From NCBI GenBank assembly GCA_947479455.1, contig CANJZE010000016.1:1-64000 (forward strand): 64,000 nucleotides of DNA. The letters run 5' to 3'. Origin of the DNA: Bacteroidota bacterium (GTDB lineage Bacteria; Bacteroidota; Bacteroidia; Chitinophagales; LD1). The notes beneath the pieces were generated by a model, which saw nothing but the letters and a program-made list of their open reading frames with translations, was not told the DNA's origin and searched no databases. Below, in pieces: positions 16,805 to 25,211 of the stretch (its first letter is position 1; each line of letters begins with the position of its first letter). The translations under genes and the position numbers were made by a program.

Positions 16805-17272
16805 TTAGAACTTGAAGTGAGCAAACGCCTTGTTTGCTTCTGCCATTTTCTGTGTGTCTTCTTTCTTTTTGAAAGCACCACCTTCGCCTTTTGAGCCGGC
16901 AATAATTTCTGAAGCTAATTTATCGGCCATTGATTTACCGTTTCTATCGCGGCTGTACTGAATAATCCATTTCATAGCCATAGAAGCTTTTCTATCGCCT
17001 TTCACTTCTGTAGGAATCTGGAAGTTGGCTCCGCCAATTCTTCTTGATTTTACTTCTACTGAAGGACCAACGTTCTGCAAAGCTTTTTTCCAGATTTCCA
17101 AACCGTTTTCTTTAGTTCTCTCTTCAATTAAATCAAGAGCACCATAGAACACTGTATAGGCAGTTGATTTTTTGCCTTCATACATAATACGGTTTACAAA
17201 TTGCGTAACCATTACATCACCGAATTTGGGATCTGGCTGAACGTAACGTTTGGGAGCTTTTTTCTTTCTCAT
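16805..17272 (-). CDS. rpsG: 30S ribosomal protein S7
   Basis: 155 residues starting MRKKKAPKRYVQPDPKFGD, with the S7 core VTQFVNRIMYEGKKSTAY, GPSVEVKSRRIGGANFQIP and KGEGGAFKKKEDTQKMAEAN. S7 nucleates the 30S head and contacts E-site tRNA. It lies 37 bases after rpsL and before fusA. Confidence 0.97.
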   Translation of the reverse strand: MRKKKAPKRYVQPDPKFGDVMVTQFVNRIMYEGKKSTAYTVFYGALDLIEERTKENGLEIWKKALQNVGPSVEVKSRRIGGANFQIPTEVKGDRKASMAMKWIIQYSRDRNGKSMADKLASEIIAGSKGEGGAFKKKEDTQKMAEANKAFAHFKF

Positions 17273-17309
17273 TGCTTTTTATTTCTGATTTCTTATTTAC
17301 TTTTTCTGA

Positions 17310-17714
17310 CTATTTCTTTTTTGCAGGGGCTGCAACAGCACCGGCTTTAGGTCTCTTAGTTCCGTATTTAGAGCGGCTCTTTTTACGGTTTTCAACACCC
17401 GCAGTATCTAATGAACCGCGCACGATGTGGTAACGAACACCAGGCAAATCTTTAACACGACCACCGCGAATCAACACGATTGAGTGCTCCTGCAAGTTGT
17501 GACCTTCACCCGGAATGTAGGCGATGATTTCAACTGCATTAGTCAAACGAACCTTTGCTACTTTGCGCAAAGCCGAGTTTGGTTTTTTAGGTGTTGTAGT
17601 ATAAACACGTGTGCAAACGCCACGTTTTTGCGGACAAGAATCTAGGGCACGGCTCTTCGATTTTGCACGGATAATATTGCGTGATTTTCTTACTAACTGT
17701 TGAATTGTAGGCAT
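17310..17714 (-). CDS. rpsL: 30S ribosomal protein S12
   Basis: 134 residues from the ATG at 17714 ([13 protein letters not shown]). An upstream extension to 17822 is not supported, because the promoter lies within it. The decoding-centre segment [20 protein letters not shown] keeps the streptomycin-sensitivity Lys, and [16 protein letters not shown] is intact. The C-terminus has an Ala/Lys-rich tail ([11 protein letters not shown]). It heads the str operon. Confidence 0.96.
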   Translation of the reverse strand: MPTIQQLVRKSRNIIRAKSKSRALDSCPQKRGVCTRVYTTTPKKPNSALRKVAKVRLTNAVEIIAYIPGEGHNLQEHSIVLIRGGRVKDLPGVRYHIVRGSLDTAGVENRKKSRSKYGTKRPKAGAVAAPAKKK

Positions 17715-17735
17715 TCCTCTTTTATTTTGGGACGG

Positions 17736-17765
17736 CAAAAGTAGATTTATATTCCGAATTACAAA
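17736..17765 (-). promoter_or_regulatory. rpsL operon promoter
   Basis: On the minus strand a TTTG (complement of 17762-17765) is followed after 18 bases by TACTTTTG (complement of 17736-17743). Both boxes and the spacing fit the Bacteroidota consensus. Transcription would start near 17729, giving a leader of about 15 bases before rpsL. Confidence 0.7.
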
Positions 17766-17940
17766 ATCGGTTTTCAGGAAAAAAACAATAGCTATAAACG
17801 CTTCGAAAGTAAATTGCAGCATGCTTGTTTTTACATCCGAATTTTAGCGATTGGCTTTACTAAACCTGTAGCACAGCGTTTCAGTTTCTTTGTATAATTA
17901 CATTTACTAAATCACCTAACAACCCTTTAAAAAGATTCAA

Positions 17941-18837
17941 ATGCTATTACGACCACCCGCTTTACAAAAAGGAGATTCCATTTATCTCTTGAGCACCGCA
18001 CGAAAAATAACATTGGAAGATATACAACCCGCTATTCAAACTTTTGAAAGCTGGGGATTGAAAGTGGTGATTGGGAAAACCATTGGTAAAGAGTTTCGTC
18101 AGTTTGCAGGAACCGATGCAGAGCGTAAAGAAGATTTTCAATTCGCGTTGAACGACACTTCTATCAAAGCAATTATTTGCGCGCGTGGCGGTTACGGTAC
18201 TGTGAGAATGATGGACGATTTGATTTACGATGAGTTTATGAAGCATCCGAAATGGGTGGTGGGGTTTAGCGATGTTACTTTTTTGCATACCGATATTTCA
18301 AACAACCTCGGCATTCAAACGCTTCATGCTGTAATGCCTTTTAGTTTTTTAAAGGCGACAACCGAAGCCATTGAAACTTTGCACAAGGAGTTGTTCGGCA
18401 TCAAAAACGAATTTGAAATTGCTCCGCATGAATTAAATCGCGTAGGCAATGCAGAAGGAATTTTTATAGGTGGAAATCTTTCCATTCTTTATAGTATAAC
18501 CGGAACTAAAAGCGGCATCAATACTTCGGGCAAAATTCTGTTTCTCGAAGATTTAGATGAATACCTCTACCACATAGACCGAATGATGATGAATCTGAAA
18601 CGTTCAGGCAAACTGAATGATTTAACAGGGTTAGTCGTTGGAAGCTTTACAGAAATGAAAGACAATAAAGTGGCTTTTGGTTGCACGGCTTACGATATTA
18701 TAGCTGAGCATGTCGCAGAGTTTAAGTATCCTGTTTGTTACAATTTTCCTGCAGGGCATATTGAAGATAACCGCACACTAGTGATAGGAAGAAAATATTC
18801 TTTGCAGGTGAAACCAGATTCGGTAAAATTATTCTGA
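17941..18837 (+). CDS. LD-carboxypeptidase, peptidase family S66
   Basis: 298 residues. The S66 Ser-Glu-His triad is visible: nucleophile in GFSDVTFLH, Glu in LFLEDLDEYLYHIDRM and His in FPAGHIEDN. RGGYGTVRMMDDL is the family's early motif. S66 enzymes (LdcA) remove the terminal D-Ala from tetrapeptide stems in peptidoglycan recycling; the MccF branch cleaves nucleotide antibiotics. No signal peptide, so it is cytoplasmic. Its TGA overlaps the pnuC ATG (TGATG), so the two are translationally coupled. Confidence 0.88.
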   Translation: MLLRPPALQKGDSIYLLSTARKITLEDIQPAIQTFESWGLKVVIGKTIGKEFRQFAGTDAERKEDFQFALNDTSIKAIICARGGYGTVRMMDDLIYDEFMKHPKWVVGFSDVTFLHTDISNNLGIQTLHAVMPFSFLKATTEAIETLHKELFGIKNEFEIAPHELNRVGNAEGIFIGGNLSILYSITGTKSGINTSGKILFLEDLDEYLYHIDRMMMNLKRSGKLNDLTGLVVGSFTEMKDNKVAFGCTAYDIIAEHVAEFKYPVCYNFPAGHIEDNRTLVIGRKYSLQVKPDSVKLF

Positions 18838-19445
18838 TGGATAATTGGTTAGAATATGCCGGTGTTGCTTTCGGTGTTATTTATGTGCTGTTGGCTTCGC
18901 GAAGCAATATATGGTGTTGGTTAACGGGCATTATTAGTTCGGCAATTTATATCTACATCAATGTAACGCATCAGCTTTTTCAGGATGCTATTCTACAAAC
19001 GTATTATGTCGTTGCAGGATTCTATGGTTGGTGGTTATGGAGCAGCCCCTCCCAAACCCTCCCCTCCCGCGTAAGGCGGGATGAAACAAAAGGGGGGGGC
19101 TTAAATGCAAATACAAATTCAAGGGTAACTTCGTTTTCACTTCAACAAAATGCGAAATTGATTTTTTTCGGTTCGTTGCTTGTTCCTGTTTTGGGATTTG
19201 TATTTGCGAAACTTGGCAACTCACTTTCTTATTTCGATTCGGCAGTAACCATTTTCAGTTTCATTGCCACCTGGATGACCGCAAAAAAGATTTTAGAGAA
19301 CTGGCTTTTTTGGATTGTAATTGATGTGGTGGCAGCGGTTATGTATTTCATTAAACATCTTGAACTCACTTCAGCCCTTTATGTTTTCTTTGCTGTAATT
19401 GCTGCTTACGGATATTACGAGTGGAAGAAAACCTTGACTAAATGA
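18837..19445 (+). CDS. pnuC: Nicotinamide riboside transporter PnuC, with repeat insertion
   Basis: 202 residues with about seven membrane helices. SRSNIWCWLTGIISSAIY and YYVVAGFYGWWLW are PnuC motifs around the substrate pore. PnuC takes up nicotinamide riboside by facilitated diffusion, driven by cytoplasmic phosphorylation. The next gene encodes the kinase and overlaps it by 4 bases. Residues about 69-96 form a hydrophilic loop (SSPSQTLPSRVRRDETKGGG and on) encoded by an 80-base repeat element (19043-19125) in frame. Normal PnuC proteins have only a short Lys-rich loop there. Whether the transporter still works is unknown, but the helices on both sides are intact. Confidence 0.87.
   Translation: MDNWLEYAGVAFGVIYVLLASRSNIWCWLTGIISSAIYIYINVTHQLFQDAILQTYYVVAGFYGWWLWSSPSQTLPSRVRRDETKGGGLNANTNSRVTSFSLQQNAKLIFFGSLLVPVLGFVFAKLGNSLSYFDSAVTIFSFIATWMTAKKILENWLFWIVIDVVAAVMYFIKHLELTSALYVFFAVIAAYGYYEWKKTLTK
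19043..19125. repeat. Repeat element inserted in pnuC
   Basis: A composite of CCCCTCCCAAACCCTCCCCTC, a CCCGCGTAAGGCGGG hairpin, ATGAAACAAAAGGGGGGG, and CTTAAATGCAAATACAAATTC. The parts GATGAAACAAAAGG and GGGGGCTTAAATGCAAAT recur as two separate pieces in the adenylate cyclase gene (33566-33606, 33681-33724). Length keeps the reading frame. Confidence 0.7.
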
Positions 19446-19963
19446 TTTACAAAATCACGCTTACCGGAACTGAGTCAACAGGCAAATCAACGCTGGCAGA
19501 AAAACTTTCTATTCATTATAAAACCATTCATGTCCCTGATTATTCGCGCTATTACATTGGGCAATTGGAACGCGCTTATACGTATACCGATATCTTGAAA
19601 ATTGCGGAAGGAATTATTGAACAGGAGAACAACCTGATTCGCCAAGCCAATAAAATTTTGCTCAGCGATAACGACCTCATCAACATAAAAATTTGGTTGC
19701 AGTATTACAGATGGGATGTTCCGCAGTGGTTGAACAATGAAATTAAAAAGCGCAAAAGCGATTTGTATTTACTGTGCGATATTGATTTGCCGTGGATGCC
19801 AGACCCACAACGCTCCAACCCAAACGACCGCACCGAATTATTCAACGAGTTTTCCAACGAGTTGAATTCGCTGGACGCAAATTTCAAATTTGTAAGCGGT
19901 GCGTTAAACAACAGAACCGAAATTGCCATAGCACATATTGACACGTTTTTGATTAATCAGTAG
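19442..19963 (+). CDS. nadR: Ribosylnicotinamide kinase-like ATPase (NadR C-terminal domain)
   Basis: 173 residues. The Walker A motif is GTESTGKSTLAEKL, followed by PDYSRYYI and the IDLPWMPDPQR lid region, matching the kinase domain of NadR. It phosphorylates nicotinamide riboside to NMN, trapping it in the cell for NAD synthesis. It has neither the HTH nor the NMN adenylyltransferase domain of enterobacterial NadR. Its ATG overlaps the pnuC stop (ATGA), so uptake and phosphorylation are co-translated. Confidence 0.85.
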   Translation: MIYKITLTGTESTGKSTLAEKLSIHYKTIHVPDYSRYYIGQLERAYTYTDILKIAEGIIEQENNLIRQANKILLSDNDLINIKIWLQYYRWDVPQWLNNEIKKRKSDLYLLCDIDLPWMPDPQRSNPNDRTELFNEFSNELNSLDANFKFVSGALNNRTEIAIAHIDTFLINQ

Positions 19964-20010
19964 AAAAGAACAATTTCCATCTTGTATCGTATAATTTGTT
20001 TCCGAATACT

Positions 20011-21807
20011 ATGACCGAGATTTCAGCAGTTAAATCAGCTTTTGAAGAACAGATTGAAAATTTACTTGCGGAGTTTGAGCAACGCAAAAAACTCCGTGAT
20101 ACTACGTGTTCTCAAATTGCGCTTGAAGCATTTCTCTTAGCAAAAGGGAAAGGCTATAAGCTCTTGTGGCTAAAAGCCGCTACCACACTCACACACTATT
20201 ACTCTGATATTACCAGCGAGTTTGAAAAAGCTATTCAGTATTTACAGGAAGTAGTTGAAGAATTAGATGATGAACTCGATGCAGAACAAAAATCGGAATT
20301 CTATAGACGTATTGGATTGAATCACGATTATTTAGGAGAACCCATTAAATCGAAATTAGCTTACGATGATTCTGTTCGCCTGTTGGAAAATAAAACTGAC
20401 TTAAGCGAAACCGGATTCTTAACTCTTGCACGTTCGCTTTTTAACGAATCAATTATTTATGGCGACTTAGGATTAGAAACGCTATCGAAGGAATATCTGC
20501 GCAAAGCATTTGAATATTTTCAGAAAGCGAATTACAAACCCGGCATCTCAAGGTGTTACATTTCGTTTGGTATAGAAGCTTACGACAAAAAAGAAAACGA
20601 GAAGGCGTTGGAACTTTATCAAAAAGCCATTTCTATTGCTGAAGAGATAAACGATACTCCACCTTACTGTATTGCTATGGCAAACAGTGGAATTGTTTAT
20701 GCCGATTTAGCGGAAAAAGAAAAAGCAATTGAATGTTCGGTGAAGGCGCTTGAACGCGTAAAAAATCAAACGAACAAACATTTTGAGCTGAGTATTTATC
20801 AGTTATCGGGACGTATTTATCAGGTGGTAAAAGATTTTGAAAAGGCGAATGAACTTTTTACAACAGCCGATGGAATTTATGTTGAAATGGGAAAAGTGGT
20901 TGACAATTTTGAGTTGTATAACTACTGGTCAGAAACCCTTAACGCATTGGGAAGACATCAGGAAGCATATGAAAAACTGCAACGCTTCATGAAACAAAAA
21001 GACGATTTGCATGAACTGAACAAGCAGGCGGAGTTAAGCGATGCCACGCTTCGCTTTAAATATGAAGAAGGAAAGAAAGAGCAGGATTTGCTAAAGAAAA
21101 AAAATGCAGAGATCGAAGAATACGCGCATCAATTAGAGATGTCGAATTTTGAACTAAAGCAATTTGCTCACGTGGCTTCGCACGATATGAAAGAGCCGTT
21201 GCGCATGATTTCAAACTACTCACAACTACTCGAGAAAAGTTTTAACGGGCAATTAAAGATTGACCAGAAAGATTACATCTACTACATTAACGATGGAGCC
21301 AAGCGCATGATGAATGTGATTCAGAGTTTGCTGCATCTTTCTAAAATTAATTCGACACAACGCAAAGAAACAGTGAGTTTAAATGATGCATTAGATGAAG
21401 TGCAGCATTTGCTTAAACCGTACATTGAAGAGAAAAACGCCATCATCAAATCTGCTTTGCTTCCTGAAATTTCTGCTGATAAAATTCACATGATTCAATT
21501 ATTGCAAAATCTGGTGACCAACGGAATTAAATACAACCGAACTAAACAGCCTGTAGTTGAAATTGGATATTCTTCTACCGAAAAAAATCATTCTATTGAA
21601 GTTGACGATAACGGAATCGGTATTGCAAAAGAATACCGCGATAAGGTGTTTATCATCTTTCAACGCCTGCACAACCGCAATGAATTTGACGGCACCGGCA
21701 TTGGACTTTCTATCTGCAAAAAAATTGTTGACTCGCTTAACGGCAAAATCTGGATTGAAGATTCTCCTCTCGGTGGAACAAAATTCTGCTTCACAATTCC
21801 AAAATAA
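20011..21807 (+). CDS. TPR-containing soluble sensor histidine kinase
   Basis: About 598 residues. Residues 1-330 hold TPR units, then a coiled coil (about 340-380). The H-box AHVASHDMKEPLRMISN carries the phospho-accepting His. The ATPase domain has N-box LLQNLVTNGIKYN, G1 VDDNGIGI and GTGIGLSICKKIVDSL. There is no membrane helix, so signals are probably sensed in the cytoplasm through TPR contacts. No response regulator is adjacent. An alternative TTG start at 19996 adds five residues; the ATG at 20011 is preferred. Confidence 0.88.
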   Translation: MTEISAVKSAFEEQIENLLAEFEQRKKLRDTTCSQIALEAFLLAKGKGYKLLWLKAATTLTHYYSDITSEFEKAIQYLQEVVEELDDELDAEQKSEFYRRIGLNHDYLGEPIKSKLAYDDSVRLLENKTDLSETGFLTLARSLFNESIIYGDLGLETLSKEYLRKAFEYFQKANYKPGISRCYISFGIEAYDKKENEKALELYQKAISIAEEINDTPPYCIAMANSGIVYADLAEKEKAIECSVKALERVKNQTNKHFELSIYQLSGRIYQVVKDFEKANELFTTADGIYVEMGKVVDNFELYNYWSETLNALGRHQEAYEKLQRFMKQKDDLHELNKQAELSDATLRFKYEEGKKEQDLLKKKNAEIEEYAHQLEMSNFELKQFAHVASHDMKEPLRMISNYSQLLEKSFNGQLKIDQKDYIYYINDGAKRMMNVIQSLLHLSKINSTQRKETVSLNDALDEVQHLLKPYIEEKNAIIKSALLPEISADKIHMIQLLQNLVTNGIKYNRTKQPVVEIGYSSTEKNHSIEVDDNGIGIAKEYRDKVFIIFQRLHNRNEFDGTGIGLSICKKIVDSLNGKIWIEDSPLGGTKFCFTIPK

Positions 21808-21829
21808 CATTTAAGAAACCTGCACTTCT

Positions 21830-21837
21830 TATATTCG
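21830..21837 (+). promoter_or_regulatory. Possible -7 box of the nucleotidyltransferase gene
   Basis: TATATTCG, a one-base variant of TAnnTTTG, lies 21 bases before the ATG. The same TATATTCGCC form occurs before the acyl-CoA dehydrogenase gene. Confidence 0.3.
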
Positions 21838-21858
21838 CTGCTTCAACATAAAAACGTT

Positions 21859-22872
21859 ATGCAGGCAATTATTCCCGTGGCGGGAGCAGGAACAAGGTTA
21901 CGTCCGCTCACCTACACACAACCCAAGGTTTTAATTTCGGTAGCCGGAAAACCTATTCTCAGTTTTATTATTGACGAATTGCAGGAAAACGGCATCACCG
22001 ATTTCGTTTTTGTGATCGGCTACCTTGGTGAAAAAATAAAAGAGTTCGTAGAAAAAAACTATCCGAAGCTCAATGCAAAATTTGTTCAGCAGGAAAAACG
22101 CGAAGGGTTGGGTCACGCCATTTGGATGGCAAAAGACCAGCTTGATTTAAATAAAGAATTAGTGATTCACCTGGGAGATACCATTGTAGATATTGACATC
22201 AAAAAAATTCTTGCCGAACAACATTCAACACTGGTAGTAAAAAAAGTTGATAATCCGCAGGCGTTTGGTGTAGCCGAAATTGATGCCGATGGTTTTATTA
22301 AAAAAGTAGAAGAGAAACCAATGATACCCAAGAGCAATATGGCACTGGTTGGTTTTTATTTTATAAAAGAAACGCGAAAACTTTTTGACGCACTCGGACA
22401 CAACATTCAAAACAACCTGCGCAACAACAATGAGTTTTACTTAACCGATGGCTTACAACAAATGATTAAGGATGGCGTGATTTTTAAAAGCCACAAAATT
22501 GAAAGCTGGTTCGATGTAGGCAAAAAAGATATTCTGCTCGAAACAAATGCCTTGTTGCTGAAAAAACTTGGCGACAAAGCAAGCAACAAAGGCGTGAGCG
22601 AAAACTCCATCATTGTTCCGCCTGTGCAAATTGCAGCAGGAGCAAAAATTAAAAACTCCATCATTGGACCTAATGTTTCTATTGGTGAAAACACCGAAAT
22701 CAATTATTCCATCATTAAAAATTCCATTGTTGGTTCGTTCAGCAAATTGGAGAACATGGTGTTGCATTCATCTTTAATTGGTAGCGATTCAATCATTAAA
22801 GGATTAAGCCAGAGTTTGAATATTGGGGATAATACGGAGATAGACCTGCGAGGAGAGAAAACCAGCCCCTAA
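21859..22872 (+). CDS. Sugar-1-phosphate nucleotidyltransferase with hexapeptide tail
   Basis: 337 residues. The N-terminal Rossmann-like domain has PVAGAGTRLRPLTYTQPKVL (NTP binding and signature Lys), HLGDTIVD, and VEEKPMIPKSNMALVGFYF. From about 250 it turns into left-handed beta-helix repeats (IKNSIIGPNVSIGENTEI). It makes an NDP-sugar, probably of the glucose-1-phosphate thymidylyl- or uridylyltransferase group; the exact base and sugar cannot be read. The last residues (GEKTSP) come from the start of a G/C-rich repeat that supplies the stop codon. Confidence 0.85.
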   Translation: MQAIIPVAGAGTRLRPLTYTQPKVLISVAGKPILSFIIDELQENGITDFVFVIGYLGEKIKEFVEKNYPKLNAKFVQQEKREGLGHAIWMAKDQLDLNKELVIHLGDTIVDIDIKKILAEQHSTLVVKKVDNPQAFGVAEIDADGFIKKVEEKPMIPKSNMALVGFYFIKETRKLFDALGHNIQNNLRNNNEFYLTDGLQQMIKDGVIFKSHKIESWFDVGKKDILLETNALLLKKLGDKASNKGVSENSIIVPPVQIAAGAKIKNSIIGPNVSIGENTEINYSIIKNSIVGSFSKLENMVLHSSLIGSDSIIKGLSQSLNIGDNTEIDLRGEKTSP

Positions 22873-22972
22873 ATCCCCGAAGGGGACTTAAATACAAAAT
22901 ACATTTTGCTACCATTATACATTCATTTACGACTAAACCAAATTCTCCCCTTCGGGGAGATTTAGAGGGGCT
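22864..22972. repeat. Complete nested palindromic repeat element
   Basis: The outer ends AGCCCCTAAATC and GATTTAGAGGGGCT are inverted. Inside are two hairpins, TCCCCGAAGGGGA (22874-22886) and CTCCCCTTCGGGGAG (22945-22959), with an AT-rich centre. The left end overlaps the 3' end of the nucleotidyltransferase gene; the right end stops 4 bases before the next ATG. It looks like the full-length form of the family seen as fragments elsewhere in the window. Confidence 0.75.
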
Positions 22973-22975
22973 GCT

Positions 22976-23917
22976 ATGAAAAACAGAATTACCGAACTTT
23001 TTGAAATACAATATCCCATCATTCAAGCCGGTATGATTTGGTGCAGCGGTTGGGAACTAGCAAGTGCAGTAAGCAATGCTGGTGGATTAGGAATTATTGG
23101 AAGCGGTAGTATGTATCCCGAAATTTTGCGCGAGCAAATTCAAAAATGCAAAGCAGCAACATCGAAACCTTTTGGTGTAAATGTGCCGTTACTTTATCCT
23201 GATATTGATAAACACATCGCTATTATTATTGAAGAAGGAGTAAAAATTGTTTTCACGAGCGCGGGAAATCCGAAAACGTGGACGAAGCATTTACAACAAC
23301 ATGGCATTAAAGTAGTGCATGTGGTTTCGTCATCAAAGTTTGCGAAGAAGGTGGAAGATGCCGGTTGCGATGCAGTGGTATGCGAAGGTTTTGAAGCAGG
23401 CGGACACAACGGAAGAGAAGAGACAACGACTTTCGTTTTAATTCCGCAGGTGCGTGCTGCCACTAATCTTCCATTGATTGCCGCGGGTGGAATTGGCACA
23501 GGTAAAGGAATGTTAGCAGCAATGGTTTTGGGTGCCGAAGGTGTTCAGATAGGAACAAGATTCGTGGCGAGTGTTGAATCATCGGGACATGAGAATTTTA
23601 AAAACATCATCTTGAATGCGCAGGAAGGTGACACGATGCTCTCAATGAAAAAAGTTGTTCCGGTTCGTTTAGTGAAAAATGATTTTCAAAAACGTATTCA
23701 GGAAGCGGAAGATAAAGGTGCAAGCAAAGAAGAACTTGAACAAATTCTCGGTCGAGCGCGGGCCAAAAAAGGAATGTATGAAGGCGATATGAACGAAGGC
23801 GAGTTGGAGATTGGTCAAATTGCTTCGTTTGTGAAAGAGATAAAACCAGCTGCCGAAATTGTGAATGAAATTTGGAGCGAGTTTCTTGAGGCAAAGAAAA
23901 ATACAGCGGCTCTTTAG
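22976..23917 (+). CDS. FMN-dependent nitronate monooxygenase / FabK-like enoyl-ACP reductase
   Basis: 313-residue TIM-barrel flavoprotein: RITELFEIQYPIIQAGM, then CEGFEAGGHNGREETTTF with the catalytic His, LIAAGGIGTGKGM and GAEGVQIGTRFVAS for FMN phosphate binding. Nitronate monooxygenases and FabK share this fold. The AGGHxG motif and length fit both, so I cannot decide between oxidation of nitronates and reduction of enoyl-ACP. It lies between an NDP-sugar synthase and pyrH, with no pathway link. Confidence 0.8.
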   Translation: MKNRITELFEIQYPIIQAGMIWCSGWELASAVSNAGGLGIIGSGSMYPEILREQIQKCKAATSKPFGVNVPLLYPDIDKHIAIIIEEGVKIVFTSAGNPKTWTKHLQQHGIKVVHVVSSSKFAKKVEDAGCDAVVCEGFEAGGHNGREETTTFVLIPQVRAATNLPLIAAGGIGTGKGMLAAMVLGAEGVQIGTRFVASVESSGHENFKNIILNAQEGDTMLSMKKVVPVRLVKNDFQKRIQEAEDKGASKEELEQILGRARAKKGMYEGDMNEGELEIGQIASFVKEIKPAAEIVNEIWSEFLEAKKNTAAL

Positions 23918-23962
23918 AAAAACTGTTTAGGCTATTCAACCCTCTTTTATATTTTCGCCACT

Positions 23963-24670
23963 ATGCAATACAAGCGCATCCTTCTAAAACTCAGCGGAGA
24001 ATCTTTAATGGGCAACAAGCAATTTGGTATTGATGCCGATATGGTAATGCTCTACGCCAACGAAATTAAACAGGCAACTGATTCGGGTGTTCAGGTAGCA
24101 GTTGTAATTGGCGGAGGAAATATTTTTAGAGGGATACAGGCAACTGCTAACGGAATTGACAGAGTGCAAGGTGATTACATGGGAATGCTTGCTACAGTGA
24201 TAAACAGTATGGCATTGCAAAGTGGTTTAGAAAAAATTGGTGTGAGCACACGATTGCTGAGTGCTATTGAAATGAAAGAAATCGCTGAGCCGTTTATAAA
24301 ACGCAGAGCGGTTCGCCACTTAGAAAAAGGTCGTGTTGTAATTTTTGGCGCGGGAACAGGCAACCCGTATTTTACTACCGACACTGCCGCTGCTTTGCGC
24401 GCCACCGAAATTGAAGCCGATGTAATTTTGAAAGGAACAAGAGTAGATGGCATATATGATTCGGACCCGGAGAAAAATCCGAAGGCGAAAAAATTTGACA
24501 AGCTAAGTTTCGGAGATGCGTTAAAGAAAAAGTTAAGCGTAATGGATTTAACTGCCTTTACACTTTGTCAAGAAAATCATTTGCCCATTATTGTTTTTGA
24601 TGTAAACAAAAAAGGCAATCTCAAAAAAGTGCTTGACGGAAAGAAAATTGGAACGATAGTAAACGGTTGA
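23963..24670 (+). CDS. pyrH: UMP kinase
   Basis: 235 residues of the amino-acid-kinase fold: [57 protein letters not shown] and [17 protein letters not shown]. It phosphorylates UMP to UDP and is allosterically regulated by GTP and UTP in bacteria. pyrH is normally followed directly by frr; here a four-helix-bundle gene separates them. A TATTTTCG box ends 5 bases before the ATG. Confidence 0.97.
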   Translation: MQYKRILLKLSGESLMGNKQFGIDADMVMLYANEIKQATDSGVQVAVVIGGGNIFRGIQATANGIDRVQGDYMGMLATVINSMALQSGLEKIGVSTRLLSAIEMKEIAEPFIKRRAVRHLEKGRVVIFGAGTGNPYFTTDTAAALRATEIEADVILKGTRVDGIYDSDPEKNPKAKKFDKLSFGDALKKKLSVMDLTAFTLCQENHLPIIVFDVNKKGNLKKVLDGKKIGTIVNG

Positions 24671-24792
24671 ATAGGTTGGATTAAGTTGAGTAAGTTAGAT
24701 TAGTTGATTCGTTTTCCTCTTGAAGAATTTGATTTATTGCTTGTCTTTATAACTCAATAAACTAATCAACTACTCACTCAATCAACTAGACC
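24671..24792. repeat. AT-rich repeat before the four-helix-bundle gene
   Basis: GGTTGGATTAAGTTGAGTAA at the left is inverted relative to ACTAATCAACTACTCACTCA at the right. The right part, up to the ATG of the next gene, resembles the 50 bases before the frr ATG (25161-25211), giving a direct repeat on both sides of the inserted gene. Confidence 0.6.
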
Positions 24793-25137
24793 ATGGCAGG
24801 TTTTAGAGAATTGGAAGTATGGAAAGAATGCCGCAGGTTGAGATTGGAAATAAGTAGACTCTGTAAAAAGTTTCCGAAGAGCGAAGATTATTTATTGAAG
24901 AATCAAATAATAAGAAGCTCGCGGTCAATAACAGCGAATATTGCTGAAGGACACGGAAGGTTTCATTACAAAGAAAATATTCAATTTTGCAGGCAAGCGC
25001 GTGGCTCACTGGAGGAAACGAAAGACCATTTGATAACCGCCTTTGATGAAAAATATATTACCAAAGAAGAATTAAAAGAACTGAACACTATTTACGAGCA
25101 ATGCTTGAAATTATTGAACGGATACATTGCTTACTAA
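24793..25137 (+). CDS. Four-helix-bundle protein (S23 / 23S intervening-sequence family)
   Basis: 114 residues: FRELEVWKECRRLRLEI, then NQIIRSSRSITANIAEGHGR and FCRQARGSLEETKDHLITA are hallmarks of the four-helix-bundle family first found inside 23S rRNA intervening sequences. The structure is known to be a pentameric bundle with a basic surface, but the function is unknown; relatives include the diversity-generating-retroelement accessory protein Avd. No reverse transcriptase is nearby. It interrupts the usual pyrH-frr pair and is flanked by similar AT-rich repeats (24754-24795 and 25163-25216). Confidence 0.88.
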   Translation: MAGFRELEVWKECRRLRLEISRLCKKFPKSEDYLLKNQIIRSSRSITANIAEGHGRFHYKENIQFCRQARGSLEETKDHLITAFDEKYITKEELKELNTIYEQCLKLLNGYIAY

Positions 25138-25160
25138 AAAAAGAAAAGAGACGGAGAAGA

Positions 25161-25211
25161 CTTATAAAACTGAATCAAACTTAATCAACCATTCACTTAA
25201 TTAACTAAGCC
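25161..25211. repeat. AT-rich repeat before frr
   Basis: AATCAAACTTAATCAACCAT and TCACTTAATTAACTAAGCC lead directly into the frr ATG. The stretch resembles the sequence in front of the preceding gene at about three quarters of positions by eye. Confidence 0.5.

Noticed and set aside
19043-19125. Frameshift or gene break in pnuC
   Set aside because: The frame remains open across the repeat and the membrane helices continue normally, so it is an in-frame insertion.
24793-25137. Diversity-generating retroelement
   Set aside because: The four-helix-bundle protein resembles Avd, but there is no reverse transcriptase, template repeat or variable repeat nearby.
24671-25211. CRISPR array in the AT-rich repeats
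   Set aside because: Copies are imperfect, inverted and unevenly spaced, with no unique spacers of constant length and no cas genes.
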